A stretch of DNA of 64,000 nt from Acidisarcina sp. (GTDB lineage Bacteria > Acidobacteriota > Terriglobia > Terriglobales > Acidobacteriaceae). Positions 8,462 to 18,362 of this stretch are shown in pieces. The translations under genes and the position numbers were made by a program. The stretch is taken from assembly GCA_035539175.1 (NCBI GenBank), contig DATLIY010000007.1, forward strand, positions 310,001 to 374,000. Reading direction: 5' to 3'. Numbering within the stretch: position 1 is the first letter of the stretch; every line of letters starts with the position of its first letter. The notes under the pieces were generated by a model. It ran no database searches, was not told the DNA's origin, and saw only the letters and a program-made list of their open reading frames with translations.

Positions 8462-9484
8462 ATGAGCCCTGAAAACACGACGCGTCCGCTTATCCTGCTG
8501 GCAGACCACAACCCGGAGTCCTCCAGTGCGCTTACGGCTCTGCTGGAATCGTGGAAATACTCGGTCGAAGTCGTATGTAGTGGACCCGAGGCCCTGGCCC
8601 GCCTGAATGGAGCCAACCCTCCGGCGGTGGCGCTCCTCGAAAACAGACTTCCGCAGCTATCCGGCATTGAGGTCGTCCAGGAGTGGCATCGGCACCCCCA
8701 TGCAATGCCCGTCTGGACCATGATCCTGAGTGATGATGCTTCCGTGGAACAGGTGATGGTGGCGAAAGACGCCGGGGTTGACGACTTTCTCGTCAAGCCA
8801 GTTGCCGCCATGGAATTGCAGGTGCGGCTGAAGACCGCGGAGCGGGTCCATGCCCTTCACTGCGAACTCCACCAATCCATCGCCGCAGTGCGCTTCCAAT
8901 CTGCCCACGATAACGTGACCGGCCTGTGGAATCGCGAGCATATGCTGGGAATGCTCTTCCAGGAGACGGACCGCGTACAGCGCATGCAGACTCCGCTCTG
9001 CTTCATGCTTCTGGGCATTGACGGTTTCCCCGCGGTCGTTCAGCAGTATGGCATGAAGGGCTCCGACGAGATCCTGCGGCAACTGGTGGAGCGCTTCCGG
9101 CGCTACCTGCGCAGTTATGACCTGATCGGCCGGTATGGCGAAGGCCAGTTCCTCATCGCCCTCCCCGGATGCTCCTCCGACGATGCCGTTGCGCTCGGCG
9201 AGCGCCTGCGCCGCATGATCTTTCGCAGAACCTTCACTGTGGGGGTAGAACCGGTCAAGCTGACCGGAAGCTTTGGCATTGGCCATAGCAAGGGCCGCTC
9301 GCCTCTGGTGGTTCTCCGCGAGACAGAGCATGCGCTTAGCCAGGCGAAGCTCGCCGGTGGCGACTGCGTATTCCGCTTTGGCGACGCTCCGCCGCTCGCA
9401 CAGCCGGAACAACTCCCTGCGGATGCGGCAGAAGGCAGCGACGTCGCGCCCTCGAGCCAAACCGAAGGGCAGCCTCTCCGATAA
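8462..9484 (+). CDS. Receiver-GGDEF protein with both active sites degenerate
   Basis: This 340-residue cytoplasmic protein has an N-terminal receiver domain (about 8-125) and a C-terminal GGDEF domain (about 150-310). In the receiver the phosphoacceptor position reads ALLENRLP, so the usual Asp is Glu, while the conserved Ser (MILSDD) and Lys (FLVKP) remain. In the GGDEF domain the entry motif DNVTGLWNRE is normal. The first metal-binding Asp is replaced (LLGIDGF) and the signature reads RYGEGQF in place of R-x-GGDEF, so neither catalytic acid is present. It is therefore unlikely to be phosphorylated or to make cyclic di-GMP, and it may act as a binding or scaffold protein. The start is the ATG at 8462; the frame is open to 8258 but overlaps the preceding gene. 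Confidence 0.85.
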   Translation: MSPENTTRPLILLADHNPESSSALTALLESWKYSVEVVCSGPEALARLNGANPPAVALLENRLPQLSGIEVVQEWHRHPHAMPVWTMILSDDASVEQVMVAKDAGVDDFLVKPVAAMELQVRLKTAERVHALHCELHQSIAAVRFQSAHDNVTGLWNREHMLGMLFQETDRVQRMQTPLCFMLLGIDGFPAVVQQYGMKGSDEILRQLVERFRRYLRSYDLIGRYGEGQFLIALPGCSSDDAVALGERLRRMIFRRTFTVGVEPVKLTGSFGIGHSKGRSPLVVLRETEHALSQAKLAGGDCVFRFGDAPPLAQPEQLPADAAEGSDVAPSSQTEGQPLR

Positions 9485-9600
9485 GAAATGTAAGAAAAGA
9501 AGCGTCTGGGCAAGACGGGAGTCTGGCCAAACGGAGATGGCAAGATGGGCCTGCCAAGCTCCAGCTTTGGCAGGCCCGGTAGAGCACCTCTCGCGCGGAA

Positions 9601-12426
9601 TCAGTCGCCGTCGGAGTCCTTGTGGTGCGCATGCGGCTGGGTGAGCATCGTCGGCACCGGCTTGCTGCCCATGGCGTCGCGCCAAAGAACCACGTTCAGC
9701 TTTTGTGCATCCGCCTGATCGGCATGACGAAAATCCATGCGGCTGGATTCCTTCGCTCCCGGAGAGGATGCCGTGTTCATCTCGTAGATCATTCCATTGT
9801 CGCGATTGCTGTAGTCGGCCTGGAACGAAGGCTGGTCGCCCTCGCCTGCGAACAAGGGCGACAGAAGAGACGAAAATGCGTCGTTGTTGTTCATCGGCGG
9901 CAGTCCCAGCAAGTCCTCCATCGTCCGGACGATGCTCACCGTCGAGTAGAAGTCGTGGTGCACGACAGGGGTCTGCGCGTGCGGAGCATATTTGCTGACC
10001 ACCAGGGCGATGCTGCGGTGGGCATCCACGTGATCGGCGCCATCCTGGGCGTCATCCTCCAATACGAAGAATGCCGTGTCGTCCCAGTAGGGGCTGTGCG
10101 AAACCGCCTCGACGGCGCGGCCTACCGCCAGATCATTGTCCGCAATGGAAGCGCGGGGGCGCGGAGAACCGGGTTTGGTCCCCGCAGTGTGATCGTTCGG
10201 CAGGCGAAGAAGGATGAAGGAAGGCATCTCGTCGGTGCCCTTCTCACGCGTCTCTACCCAGCCGCGGAACTTTGTCAGGAACTCTTCCACCCGCCACTGA
10301 TCGGGAAAGCTGAGGTTAAAGTCCGGAAACCTGGGATCGAAGTTCCCCCGCAGCTCCGGCTTGGTAGCCGTGTTTTCCTGGATCAGCGGAACCGCCCAGG
10401 GATAAGGGCTGACGCCTCCGCCATAGTTTTGCGGTACGGGCTCGCCCTTGCGAATCCGGCTGATGGGGCAAGGTGCTCCCACCGGTTCCGGCGTGCCTTC
10501 CAGCGGAGAGGCCGATCGGGGAGCTTCGCCGGAGTCGTCGCAGAACCGGGTAGAGACATACTCCCCGAAGTGATACAGGCTCTTATGATTTCGCGCGAGG
10601 TTGGTCCAGAGATAGCCGCTATCCGGCTCATTCACGTCGGGTATCCCCTCCGCCAGCGGATAGCCTTCTTCGTTTACGCCTTCGAAATCGTAGTGGCGCT
10701 GCGCTCCGCGATAGCTCTGCTGCCACGTCTTCTCGGTGTAATCGCTGGTGATGGCCGCGGTAGACCAGACGTGGCCGTCTCCCGAAACCTCTCCCGAGTC
10801 GTAGAAGTTGTCGATGACGCCGAACTGCTCTGCCAGCTTGTGCTCATTGGGCGTGATGGCACGGCCATACATCGTCAGCGAAGGATCGCCGTCGCCCACG
10901 CCAAGATCGCCCAGGATCTGATCGTAGGTACGGTTCTCCTTGATGATGTAGATGACGTGACGGATGGGATTGGCGCCGTTGCGGAAGACGACATGCCTGG
11001 CTTCCGCATTCATGCGGTTGCTGGTCAGCGCCTCCGCAGTGAGAGACTTCAGGTTCTGTTCAGCATCGGCGCGATCTATGGTCGCCAGAGACCCGTAGAG
11101 AAGCGTGGCGATATAGGTGTGTTCGCGGTGTGTGCGCTGCTCCCCGTCCACGCGTCTTTGCATCGCCTTGTTGGGTCCTGTACCGGTGCCCTTGGCCGTG
11201 GCCACGTAAAGCTGATTGCCACGTACTGCGACAGCTGTGGGATACCATTCCGTGGGGATAAAGCCGAGGGCCTTTACCGGAGGCTTCTCACCCTGGGACT
11301 TTCCATGGATGGCGAGCGCGTCGAAGACCGCGACTGCGTTCGAACCGGAGTTGGCGGCGTAGATTCGACGGCCATCGGGCGAGGCGGCAACCGCGTCGGG
11401 CATTGCGCCGAAGTAGCTCTGGCCAGGCAGGCGCGTATCGAACATTCCGGCCACGTGCATTCTGCCGTTGATCTCCACTGCGGCAATCACATCGCGATTC
11501 GCCAGAGCCACGTAGAGCATCTTTTCATCCGGGCTAAAGGCAAAGGCCGTGGGGTGCGAACTGGCTGAAGTAGCGCGCTGCGGCGGTAGCAGCGGGAGGC
11601 GCTGCACGACGGTTCCCTTCACCAGATCAAGCTCTACAATGGCCGAACCGTTCCAAAGCGCGACAAAGCCACGGCGGCCATCTCTTGTCGCCGCAACCGC
11701 TATCGGAAACGCGGCTGGAACGACGGCGTTGTCCGATAGATCGAAGCTATGGACCACCTGTCCGCTGGCGGAGTCCAGCAGCAACGCATTGTCGGAGAAT
11801 TCATTGGCGACCAGGATCCGCTCGCTCCCGCCCTTGCTCTTGACCACCGCAAGGCCCGCCGGTGCAGAGATGGCGTTTCCTTGCGGAATCCTGGCTCCGA
11901 TGGATCCTTGCGCCTTGCCTTTGGCCAGCTTTTGCAGCGGAATCGCAATCAGCCGCTCCGCCGTTGGAACCCCGCCGCGAAAGGCATAGACCGCGATGGC
12001 ATTCCCGGTCTTCTTTGCCCCGTCGCCCTCCGGCTCGGTAAGCGAATCGAAACTGGCATAGAGATGCGCGCCATCGGAACTGAATGCCAGTCCCTGATAC
12101 ATGGTCTGGGGCAGCGAACTCCGCGTGCGCGCTTCTGGATAATCCGTCAATTTGCCGGTCTGGGTGTCGAGAACAGCGATCGATTGCTGGTAATTGGACT
12201 CAAAGGTGCCGTAGCCCGCATTCAACACCGCGAGATAGCGGCCATCGGGAGACCAGGCCGAGGCCATAGGCAGGCTGTTCAGCTTCTCCAGGGAGCCCGG
12301 AACCGGCGCAAGAATCTGCTTGCTGGAGGGCAGATCGATCGCCTTCTTTTCACTTTGCTGAGCAATGGCAAGGGTGGAGACACAAACAGCGCAGACAGGC
12401 CAGATCCAGGGGAACCGCTTCATCAT
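9601..12426 (-). CDS. YncE-type beta-propeller fused to a phosphoesterase domain
   Basis: This large secreted protein (about 941 residues) starts with a signal peptide ending near STLAIAQ. The N-terminal half is a seven-bladed propeller of YVTN/YncE type, with repeated PDGRYLAV, SSDGAHLYA, SPDEKMLYV and SPDGRRIYAANSGS units. The C-terminal half (from about residue 490) is a phosphoesterase of the phospholipase C/acid phosphatase superfamily, opening with IRHVIYIIKENRTYDQILG and containing FGVIDNFYDSGEVSGDGH. Proteins with this domain order are known in Acidobacteria and are annotated as YncE/alkaline phosphatase fusions; their substrate is not established. GGAG lies just before the paired ATG codons at 12426 and 12423. 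It is divergent from the desaturase gene. Confidence 0.88.
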   Translation of the reverse strand: MMKRFPWIWPVCAVCVSTLAIAQQSEKKAIDLPSSKQILAPVPGSLEKLNSLPMASAWSPDGRYLAVLNAGYGTFESNYQQSIAVLDTQTGKLTDYPEARTRSSLPQTMYQGLAFSSDGAHLYASFDSLTEPEGDGAKKTGNAIAVYAFRGGVPTAERLIAIPLQKLAKGKAQGSIGARIPQGNAISAPAGLAVVKSKGGSERILVANEFSDNALLLDSASGQVVHSFDLSDNAVVPAAFPIAVAATRDGRRGFVALWNGSAIVELDLVKGTVVQRLPLLPPQRATSASSHPTAFAFSPDEKMLYVALANRDVIAAVEINGRMHVAGMFDTRLPGQSYFGAMPDAVAASPDGRRIYAANSGSNAVAVFDALAIHGKSQGEKPPVKALGFIPTEWYPTAVAVRGNQLYVATAKGTGTGPNKAMQRRVDGEQRTHREHTYIATLLYGSLATIDRADAEQNLKSLTAEALTSNRMNAEARHVVFRNGANPIRHVIYIIKENRTYDQILGDLGVGDGDPSLTMYGRAITPNEHKLAEQFGVIDNFYDSGEVSGDGHVWSTAAITSDYTEKTWQQSYRGAQRHYDFEGVNEEGYPLAEGIPDVNEPDSGYLWTNLARNHKSLYHFGEYVSTRFCDDSGEAPRSASPLEGTPEPVGAPCPISRIRKGEPVPQNYGGGVSPYPWAVPLIQENTATKPELRGNFDPRFPDFNLSFPDQWRVEEFLTKFRGWVETREKGTDEMPSFILLRLPNDHTAGTKPGSPRPRASIADNDLAVGRAVEAVSHSPYWDDTAFFVLEDDAQDGADHVDAHRSIALVVSKYAPHAQTPVVHHDFYSTVSIVRTMEDLLGLPPMNNNDAFSSLLSPLFAGEGDQPSFQADYSNRDNGMIYEMNTASSPGAKESSRMDFRHADQADAQKLNVVLWRDAMGSKPVPTMLTQPHAHHKDSDGD

Positions 12427-12693
12427 AGTGACTCCATTTGACCAGATAACGAGCCGCCCGACGACAGCGCGACGACAGCTCCAACCTTCTTTCATTGATT
12501 ATTCACAGGACTTAGCCCGCGTCTCGCGAGTCCGAAACGTAACCGTGCAGCTTGCTCCCGACCAGCTCTGAATATTTGCCCCAATCAAAGCGCGAATCGG
12601 CGTTCGCTACCATTACAAAAGTGTTACGGTGCAGCGGGTGATCCTCCTGTTACGTTGGATACAGGAAGAGTTTTTCCGAAGGATCACATCTTT

Positions 12694-13653
12694 ATGCCAG
12701 TAGAACTCCTTGAAAAGCCAGCAATGGTTGAAGCACCGGCGAAGAGCCCAAATCCACGCCCGGCCAATGCCGCGCCTCGCGGCGCACAGATGCAGCCCAC
12801 AACCATTCTCGGCCGCGCAACCCAGGGACAGACCCGCAATTGGATGACAACGTCGTTCATGATCGTCTTCCATCTTCTCGCGGCGGCCGCGCTGTTCTTC
12901 TTCTCGTGGAAGGCTCTGGCTGTCTCCGCGGTGCTCTACGTCTTCGCCATTAATATGGGCATCGGAATGGGGTATCACCGCCTGCTGACGCATCGCGGCT
13001 ACACCACGCCCAAATGGGTGGAATACTTCCTCGCAGTCTGCGGAACGCTGTCTCTCGAAGGAGGGCCGATCTTCTGGGTGGCGACCCATCGGATCCATCA
13101 CCAGATTACAGACCGTCCCGGCGATCCTCACACTCCCCACGATGGAGGCTGGTGGTCGCACATGGGTTGGATCATGAGCGGACCGGGTCTTCATTCCGAA
13201 ACATCCCTGCTGGCGCGCTACGCACCAGATCTGGTAAAGGACCGCTTCATCCTCTGGCTGAGCAAGTATCACTGGGTTCCGCTGGCAATTCTCGGCGTTG
13301 CGCTGTTCGCGCTGGGTGGCTGGAGTTTTGTTCTCTGGGGAATCTTCTTCCGAGTGGTCGTTGGCCTGCACGCAACCTGGCTGGTAAATTCCGCTACGCA
13401 TATGTGGGGTTCCAAGCGTTTTCCCACCCGCGACGACTCGCGCAACAACTGGTGGGTAGCCCTGCTGACCGGCGGCGAGGGATGGCATAACAACCATCAC
13501 GCACACCCGGTTTCTGCACGCCACGGTTTAGCGTGGTACGAGTTCGATCCGAACTATTACGGCATTCTGCTGCTGAAGGCGTTGGGCCTGGCTAAAAATG
13601 TAAAAGTGGCGCATTACGATCCCCAGGATCCACGTCCTGCTGGCGTAGCCTAA
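12694..13653 (+). CDS. Membrane fatty acid desaturase (acyl-CoA delta-9 type)
   Basis: This is an integral membrane di-iron desaturase that introduces a double bond into fatty acyl chains, probably at position 9, to tune membrane fluidity. All three histidine boxes are present: HRLLTHR, HRIHHQ and HNNHH, with the usual spacing and with membrane helices between the boxes. The 319-residue length matches the family. The ATG at 12694 is preceded by AAGGA at ten bases; an upstream TTG at 12655 would add 13 unlikely residues. The N-terminal 45 residues are proline- and alanine-rich and probably disordered. A hairpin lies just after the stop. Confidence 0.92.
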   Translation: MPVELLEKPAMVEAPAKSPNPRPANAAPRGAQMQPTTILGRATQGQTRNWMTTSFMIVFHLLAAAALFFFSWKALAVSAVLYVFAINMGIGMGYHRLLTHRGYTTPKWVEYFLAVCGTLSLEGGPIFWVATHRIHHQITDRPGDPHTPHDGGWWSHMGWIMSGPGLHSETSLLARYAPDLVKDRFILWLSKYHWVPLAILGVALFALGGWSFVLWGIFFRVVVGLHATWLVNSATHMWGSKRFPTRDDSRNNWWVALLTGGEGWHNNHHAHPVSARHGLAWYEFDPNYYGILLLKALGLAKNVKVAHYDPQDPRPAGVA

Positions 13654-13660
13654 CCTTACG

Positions 13661-13688
13661 GCCTGCTGTAGCCACGGCTATAGCAGGC
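13661..13688 (+). terminator. Hairpin after the desaturase gene
   Basis: Thirteen-base arms GCCTGCTGTAGCC and GGCTATAGCAGGC pair with one G-U and a very short loop. There is no T-run after it, so it may stabilise the 3' end or terminate weakly. Confidence 0.5.
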
Positions 13689-13761
13689 TCGCCGAACCAG
13701 TAGCCTCCGCTTCCCTCCCTCCGCGAGCGCCGAGTTCTCCTCCGAGTTATCCTTGTGTTCC

Positions 13762-14697
13762 ATGCGTATTACTCAACGCAGACCCGCAATCGTCTTGTTC
13801 GTCACGCTCGGCGTATGCCTGGTTGCCCTGGCCATCGCGCTCAATGTGACGTGGGTCATTTTGAATTGGCGCGAGATTGTGCCGCTGATTCTGGGCGTGG
13901 CATTCTTTGGTGTTCTCATTGTCGGCCTCATCCTGAATACCATCTTCCTGGTGCGCGAAGTGCGCCGGAACGAACGCCACGATACCTTTCTGAATGCCGT
14001 AACGCACGAGCTGAAAACCCCCATTGCATCCATCCGGCTCTATCTTGAAACCCTGCAGCGCCGCGCGCTGAGCGAGGAGCAGCGGCAACAGTTCTATGGC
14101 ATAATGCTCGCCGACAGCGAACGATTGCTGGCAATGGTGGAGCAGATTCTGAAGGCCGGAGAGGTAGGCCAGAGGGCAAAGAACCAGGTACGTCTCCCCG
14201 TGGACATGCTGGCCCTTACCCGCGAATGTATCGCCACGACTCTGCAGCGGCATCATCTGTCCGACGCGACGCTGCAGTTTGATGTAAACCCAACAACGGG
14301 CCCCATCCTGGTACGGGGCAACCACGACGATTTGCGTACCGCGATTCTCAACGTCTTCGACAACGCGGTGAAGTACTCGCCGCAAGAAGTGAAGGTACGC
14401 ATCCGCCTGAAAGTGGAGAACGACGCCTGGATCCTCCTCAGCGTGACGGACGAAGGAGTCGGTATTCCCGCCGCGCACATCAAACGCGTATTCAAACGCT
14501 TTTATCGCGTCCCGACGATCAGCACGCTGAAAGTGAAAGGTACCGGGCTCGGGCTTTTTCTGGTGCGCTCCATTGCGCGCCAACATGGAGGAGACGCGAC
14601 GGCACGCAGCGCCGGAGAAGGCCGGGGAACGACGATTACCCTTCAGTTGCCACGCTACTTTGAGGACTCGATGGCCGCGTCCCTGGAGAAAAACTGA
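13762..14697 (+). CDS. Sensor histidine kinase
   Basis: This 311-residue membrane-bound kinase has two adjacent N-terminal helices (about residues 11-32 and 38-62) with almost no periplasmic loop. It probably senses an intramembrane or cytoplasmic cue. The H box is FLNAVTHELKTPIASIRLYL with the phosphorylated His, followed by the N box (ILNVFDNAVKYSP), G1 (VTDEGVGIP), F (VFKRFYRV) and G2 (GTGLGLFLV) motifs, all intact. The stop codon overlaps the ATG of the response regulator by one base, so the pair is translationally coupled. The ATG at 13762 has no obvious ribosome binding site; a TTG nine bases upstream is possible. Confidence 0.92.
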   Translation: MRITQRRPAIVLFVTLGVCLVALAIALNVTWVILNWREIVPLILGVAFFGVLIVGLILNTIFLVREVRRNERHDTFLNAVTHELKTPIASIRLYLETLQRRALSEEQRQQFYGIMLADSERLLAMVEQILKAGEVGQRAKNQVRLPVDMLALTRECIATTLQRHHLSDATLQFDVNPTTGPILVRGNHDDLRTAILNVFDNAVKYSPQEVKVRIRLKVENDAWILLSVTDEGVGIPAAHIKRVFKRFYRVPTISTLKVKGTGLGLFLVRSIARQHGGDATARSAGEGRGTTITLQLPRYFEDSMAASLEKN

Positions 14698-15452
14698 TGC
14701 CCGAATCCTTGCGCGTACTCATCGTGGAAGACGAAACACATCTCGCCCAGGGGCTTGCCTTCAACCTGCAGGCGGAAGGATATGCCGTCGAGATTGATAG
14801 CGATGGCGAATCGGCGCTGCGCCGCCTGTCGGATGGATCACACTTTGATGCGGTGCTCCTCGACGTGATGCTGCCTGGGAAAAACGGATTTGAAGTAGCC
14901 GCCGAGCTGCGCGCCAAGCAGAATTACATTCCCATCCTGATGCTGACCGCCCGAGGTCGTCCCGAAGATGTGCTGCAGGGATTCGCTGCCGGCGCGGACG
15001 ATTATCTTGCCAAGCCCTTCGATCTCTCCATCCTCATCGCCAGGCTGAACGGCCTGTTGCGCCGCATGGGGTGGCATCGCAAAGAGTCTGCCGAGCCCGC
15101 ACCTCAGACGACAGACGAAGTCGCCAGCTTTAGCTTTGCGGGAAGGACGATCAACTTTGCCACGCTGGAGCTGACCATGCCGGACAAAACCATCCACCTG
15201 ACACTGATGGAGGGCGACCTGCTGCGCTACCTGGTGCAGAATCAGAACCGGATCATCTCCCGCAAGGAGTTGCTGGAGCAGGTATGGCGCGTGCACGAGG
15301 ACACGGATACGCGGGCGATTGACAACTTCATGGTCCGGCTCCGGCGCTACATCGAAGAGGAGCCATCCCGGCCCGTATATCTCCAAACGGTGCGCGGAAT
15401 CGGCTATCGTTTTCTACCCTTTGAGACCACGGCGTCCCCCGAACTGGAATAA
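14697..15452 (+). CDS. OmpR/PhoB-family response regulator
   Basis: This 251-residue regulator has a receiver domain with the acidic pair in VLIVEDETH, the phosphoacceptor Asp in DAVLLDVMLPGKNG, the Thr in LMLTARG and the Lys in LAKPFDL. It also has a C-terminal winged-helix DNA-binding domain ending in LQTVRGIGYRFLP. It is coupled to the preceding kinase. The copper operon begins 42 bases downstream on the same strand. The pair could therefore influence it, but the copper genes have their own CsoR-type control, so a copper role for this pair is only a possibility. Confidence 0.94.
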   Translation: MPESLRVLIVEDETHLAQGLAFNLQAEGYAVEIDSDGESALRRLSDGSHFDAVLLDVMLPGKNGFEVAAELRAKQNYIPILMLTARGRPEDVLQGFAAGADDYLAKPFDLSILIARLNGLLRRMGWHRKESAEPAPQTTDEVASFSFAGRTINFATLELTMPDKTIHLTLMEGDLLRYLVQNQNRIISRKELLEQVWRVHEDTDTRAIDNFMVRLRRYIEEEPSRPVYLQTVRGIGYRFLPFETTASPELE

Positions 15453-15470
15453 TTCCACCCGGCAGAGGTA

Positions 15471-15490
15471 CTATAGGGGGAGGGGGTATA
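15471..15490 (+). promoter_or_regulatory. Probable CsoR operator overlapping the copZ ribosome binding site
   Basis: The sequence CTATAGGGGGAGGGGGTATA has the TATA-flanked G-tracts typical of CsoR-family operators (read on the other strand as ATACCCCCTCCCCC). Its second G-tract, AGGGGG, ends eight bases before the copZ ATG and so also serves as the Shine-Dalgarno. A weak -10 (TACTAT) starts just upstream. csoR is the last gene of the operon, which fits autoregulation. Confidence 0.6.
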
Positions 15491-15494
15491 TGTT

Positions 15495-15707
15495 ATGTCC
15501 GAAGTAAACCTGCGAATTGACAACATGCATTGTGGGGCGTGCGTCCGCCGCGTGACACAAACGCTGAACTCCATTCCTGGAGTTCAGGTCGATGATGTCC
15601 AGATTGGCGCAGCTCGCGTGCACGTAACCGGCGACACGGTCACACCGGAGACGATTGTCGCCGCGGTCGCCAAAGCGGGCTATCCAACCCACGTGGAGCA
15701 GCAATGA
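15495..15707 (+). CDS. copZ: Heavy-metal-associated copper chaperone CopZ
   Basis: This 70-residue protein has the ferredoxin-like fold of the HMA family. The copper-binding site is [11 protein letters not shown], with the CxxC pair near residues 13 and 16, and the typical C-terminal AAVAKAGYP is present. It binds Cu(I) in the cytoplasm and hands it to the P-type ATPase. Its stop codon overlaps the start of copA by four bases, so the two are translationally coupled. The neighbours and the CsoR-like site upstream support copper rather than mercury or another metal. Confidence 0.93.
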   Translation: MSEVNLRIDNMHCGACVRRVTQTLNSIPGVQVDDVQIGAARVHVTGDTVTPETIVAAVAKAGYPTHVEQQ

Positions 15708-17989
15708 GCACTGCTTCCACACACGACACAGAGACGGTTACACTTCCTGTGACGGGTATGACGTGTGCGGCCTGCCAGGTGCATGTAGAGCATGCCCTGC
15801 AGGCCACGCCTGGCGTGAAAGAAGCTGCCGTCAACCTGATGACCAACTCCGCGCGGGTTGTCTTCAATCCCGCAGTCACACGGCCCGAGATGCTCATCGA
15901 AGCCGTACACGATGCAGGCTACGAGGCTTCCCTGCCGGTGCCGGGGGAAACGGCCTCTAACAAAGACGAACGCTCGCACGAGGAACGAACCCTCAAGGCG
16001 AAAGCGTTTGCGACGCTGTTCGCCGGCGCAGTGGCGATGATTCTCTCCATGCCCTTGATGTCTTCGGGGACTCACTCCAGTGTGGACCATTGGCTGATGC
16101 GCGTCTTTCCTGCGCTCTATTCCATTCCGGCGCAGACTCTCAAGCTTGGCTTGCTGGTTCTCACCATTGCGGGAATGTTCTGGGCGGGAGCCGCCATCTA
16201 TGCGCGGGCATGGAAAGCGATGCTCCATCGCAGCACGAATATGAACACGCTGGTTGCGCTCGGCACGGGCGCCGCGTTTCTCTATTCAGCTGCAGCGACG
16301 TTCTTTCCCGGTGCATTTCTCCGCCATGGACTCGCTCCCGATGTCTACTTTGAATCCGTCCTGTTGATACTGGGATTCCTGCTGATGGGCAATTGGCTCG
16401 ATGCACGCGCCAAGCGCCGCACAGTGGATGCGCTGCGGTCCTTTGCGCAGCTTCAGCCGCGGGAAGCTGTTCTGCTTCGCAATGGCGTGGAGGTGCGAGT
16501 CCCTCTCGCATCCGTGATTGCGGGAGACACGGTAGTCGTGCGGCCGGGCGAGCGAATCCCCGTCGACGGCCTCGTTACCGGGGGACAAAGCACAGTAGAT
16601 GAATCGTTGATCACCGGCGAATCCGTCCCTGTGCCGCGGGTGCCCGGAGATCGCGTGATTGGCGGATCGCTCAACTACGACGGGGCTTTGGAGTACAAGG
16701 CTACTTCTGTCGGATCGCAGAGCGTTCTGGGCCAGATGCTGCGCCTGATGCAGGAGGCGCAATCCTCCAAGGCTCCAATGCAGCAGCTTGCGGATCGGGT
16801 CAGCTCCGTCTTCGTGCCCCTCGTGCTCGCGCTTACCGCGATTACCTTTGCTGCATGGGCGGTGTTCGATCCGGTGGGGGGAGTCAGCCGCGCATTTGCC
16901 GTCTCGATTGCGGTCCTGGTAATCGCCTGTCCGTGCGCCATGGGCCTGGCTGTTCCAGCGGCGCTGACTGTATCGATCGGGCGCGGCGCGCAGTTAGGAA
17001 TTCTATTCAAGGGTGGAGAGGCTCTGGAACGCCTTGCCCGCGTGGATACGGTCGCGCTCGATAAAACCGGCACACTTACCTACGGGAAGCCAGCCATTGT
17101 TGCCCTGCGCCCTGCCACGGACGTTTCGGAGATGGAACTGCTGTCCCTCGCCGCCTCGCTCGAACAGCGGTCGGAGCATCCTCTCGCGCACGCCGTTCTA
17201 GAGAAGGCGCGACAAGCCAACATGTCTACCGCCGAGGCAACCGAAGTCCAGGTGCATCCCGGAACCGGCATTACAGGAGTGGTTGCGGGACGACGGGTCG
17301 CCGCCGGCAATCAGGCCCTCATGCAAGCCTCGGGAATTGACATTGAGCCTCTTAAGGAAGGCTCACCATCGGGCGCGACCCTGCTCTATGTTGCAGAGGA
17401 TGGGAAACTCTATGGATGGCTGGCTGCGCAGGATACGGTTCGCCCCGGTGCTCATGCCACCATCCAGTCGTTGCAGCGGATGGGCCTCAAGACCGTAATG
17501 TTGACCGGCGACCGCCGGGAGGCTGCAGAACAAATCGGCAAAGATCTCGGCCTCGACGAGGTCTATGCGGAGTTGCTTCCTGACAAGAAGCTGGAAAGCA
17601 TTCGCACCCTGCAGCAAAGCGGGCGCAAGGTAGCGATGGTGGGTGACGGCATCAACGATGCTGCCGCTCTGGCCCAGGCCGATGCCGGGCTTGCCATGGG
17701 AACGGGAACCGATCTTGCGCGTGAGGCGGGAGATGCAATTCTTCTGCGTGGCGAGCCGGAGTCCATCCTCACCGCATTTCAGTTGAGCAGGCAGACGTTG
17801 CGAGTGATGCGGCAGAACCTTGGCTGGGCTCTCGGGTACAACGTGCTTGGGATTCCGATTGCAGCCGGTGCGCTCTACCCTGCGCTCCACATCCTGCTGA
17901 GCCCTGCCGTAGCAAGCGCGGCCATGGCGCTCAGCTCCGTCAGTGTGCTTACGAACAGCTTGCGTCTAAGGAGCTTCAGAAGCCGATGA
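15704..17989 (+). CDS. copA: Copper-exporting P1B-type ATPase CopA
   Basis: This 761-residue inner-membrane pump moves Cu(I) out of the cytoplasm using ATP. It has one N-terminal metal-binding domain (GMTCAAC, Cys21 and Cys24), eight predicted membrane helices, and the actuator motif TGES (LITGESVP). The intramembrane CPC site is [11 protein letters not shown] (Cys409 and Cys411), the phosphorylation motif is DKTGTLT (Asp453), and the hinge is [10 protein letters not shown]. The GYNVLG and MALSSVSV signatures of the last helices mark it as a Cu(I) rather than a zinc or cadmium pump. It overlaps copZ and csoR by four bases each, forming a tightly coupled operon. Confidence 0.96.
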   Translation: MSTASTHDTETVTLPVTGMTCAACQVHVEHALQATPGVKEAAVNLMTNSARVVFNPAVTRPEMLIEAVHDAGYEASLPVPGETASNKDERSHEERTLKAKAFATLFAGAVAMILSMPLMSSGTHSSVDHWLMRVFPALYSIPAQTLKLGLLVLTIAGMFWAGAAIYARAWKAMLHRSTNMNTLVALGTGAAFLYSAAATFFPGAFLRHGLAPDVYFESVLLILGFLLMGNWLDARAKRRTVDALRSFAQLQPREAVLLRNGVEVRVPLASVIAGDTVVVRPGERIPVDGLVTGGQSTVDESLITGESVPVPRVPGDRVIGGSLNYDGALEYKATSVGSQSVLGQMLRLMQEAQSSKAPMQQLADRVSSVFVPLVLALTAITFAAWAVFDPVGGVSRAFAVSIAVLVIACPCAMGLAVPAALTVSIGRGAQLGILFKGGEALERLARVDTVALDKTGTLTYGKPAIVALRPATDVSEMELLSLAASLEQRSEHPLAHAVLEKARQANMSTAEATEVQVHPGTGITGVVAGRRVAAGNQALMQASGIDIEPLKEGSPSGATLLYVAEDGKLYGWLAAQDTVRPGAHATIQSLQRMGLKTVMLTGDRREAAEQIGKDLGLDEVYAELLPDKKLESIRTLQQSGRKVAMVGDGINDAAALAQADAGLAMGTGTDLAREAGDAILLRGEPESILTAFQLSRQTLRVMRQNLGWALGYNVLGIPIAAGALYPALHILLSPAVASAAMALSSVSVLTNSLRLRSFRSR

Positions 17990-18345
17990 CCACCTCGAAA
18001 ACTGCTCACAAACACGCGGCCAGCGAGCCTGCAAGCAGCTGCGCCTGTGCTGCGGGGCGAAAGGCCGTTGCGGTCGACCCCGAGATCAAAGCCGCCTCGC
18101 TGCGGCGCCTGGCCCGCATCGAAGGACAGGTGCGCGGGCTGCAGAAGATGGTGGAATCCGAGCGGTATTGTGCCGATATTCTGGTGCAGATCGGCTCCGT
18201 GCAGCAGGCATTGCGTGGAGTCAGCCGCCAACTGATGCGCAATCACCTGAAGAACTGCGCTGCCGACGCCATACGCAAGGGCTCGGAATCCGCGGATGCG
18301 ATGTATGACGAACTGCTGGACCTCGTTTATCTCCATGCGCGTTAG
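17986..18345 (+). CDS. csoR: Copper-sensing repressor CsoR
   Basis: This 119-residue all-helical repressor of the CsoR/RcnR family binds DNA when apo and releases it on binding Cu(I). The sensing triad is complete: Cys62, His87 and Cys91, with the 25- and 4-residue spacing of M. tuberculosis CsoR (Cys36, His61, Cys65), in YCADIL and NHLKNC. The family start [16 protein letters not shown] is clear. The N-terminus carries an extra His- and Cys-containing stretch of about 30 residues (SSCACAAG) not needed for the fold, which might bind metal too. Its ATG overlaps the copA stop. It probably acts at the G-rich site before copZ. Confidence 0.92.
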   Translation: MTTSKTAHKHAASEPASSCACAAGRKAVAVDPEIKAASLRRLARIEGQVRGLQKMVESERYCADILVQIGSVQQALRGVSRQLMRNHLKNCAADAIRKGSESADAMYDELLDLVYLHAR

Positions 18346-18362
18346 CGACTGTTAACCCTAGC

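Noticed and set aside
9622-11568. Open frame of 648 codons on the plus strand opposite the propeller/phosphoesterase gene
   Set aside because: It mirrors the strong minus-strand gene, is rich in Arg, Val and His without motifs, and has no ribosome binding site of note.
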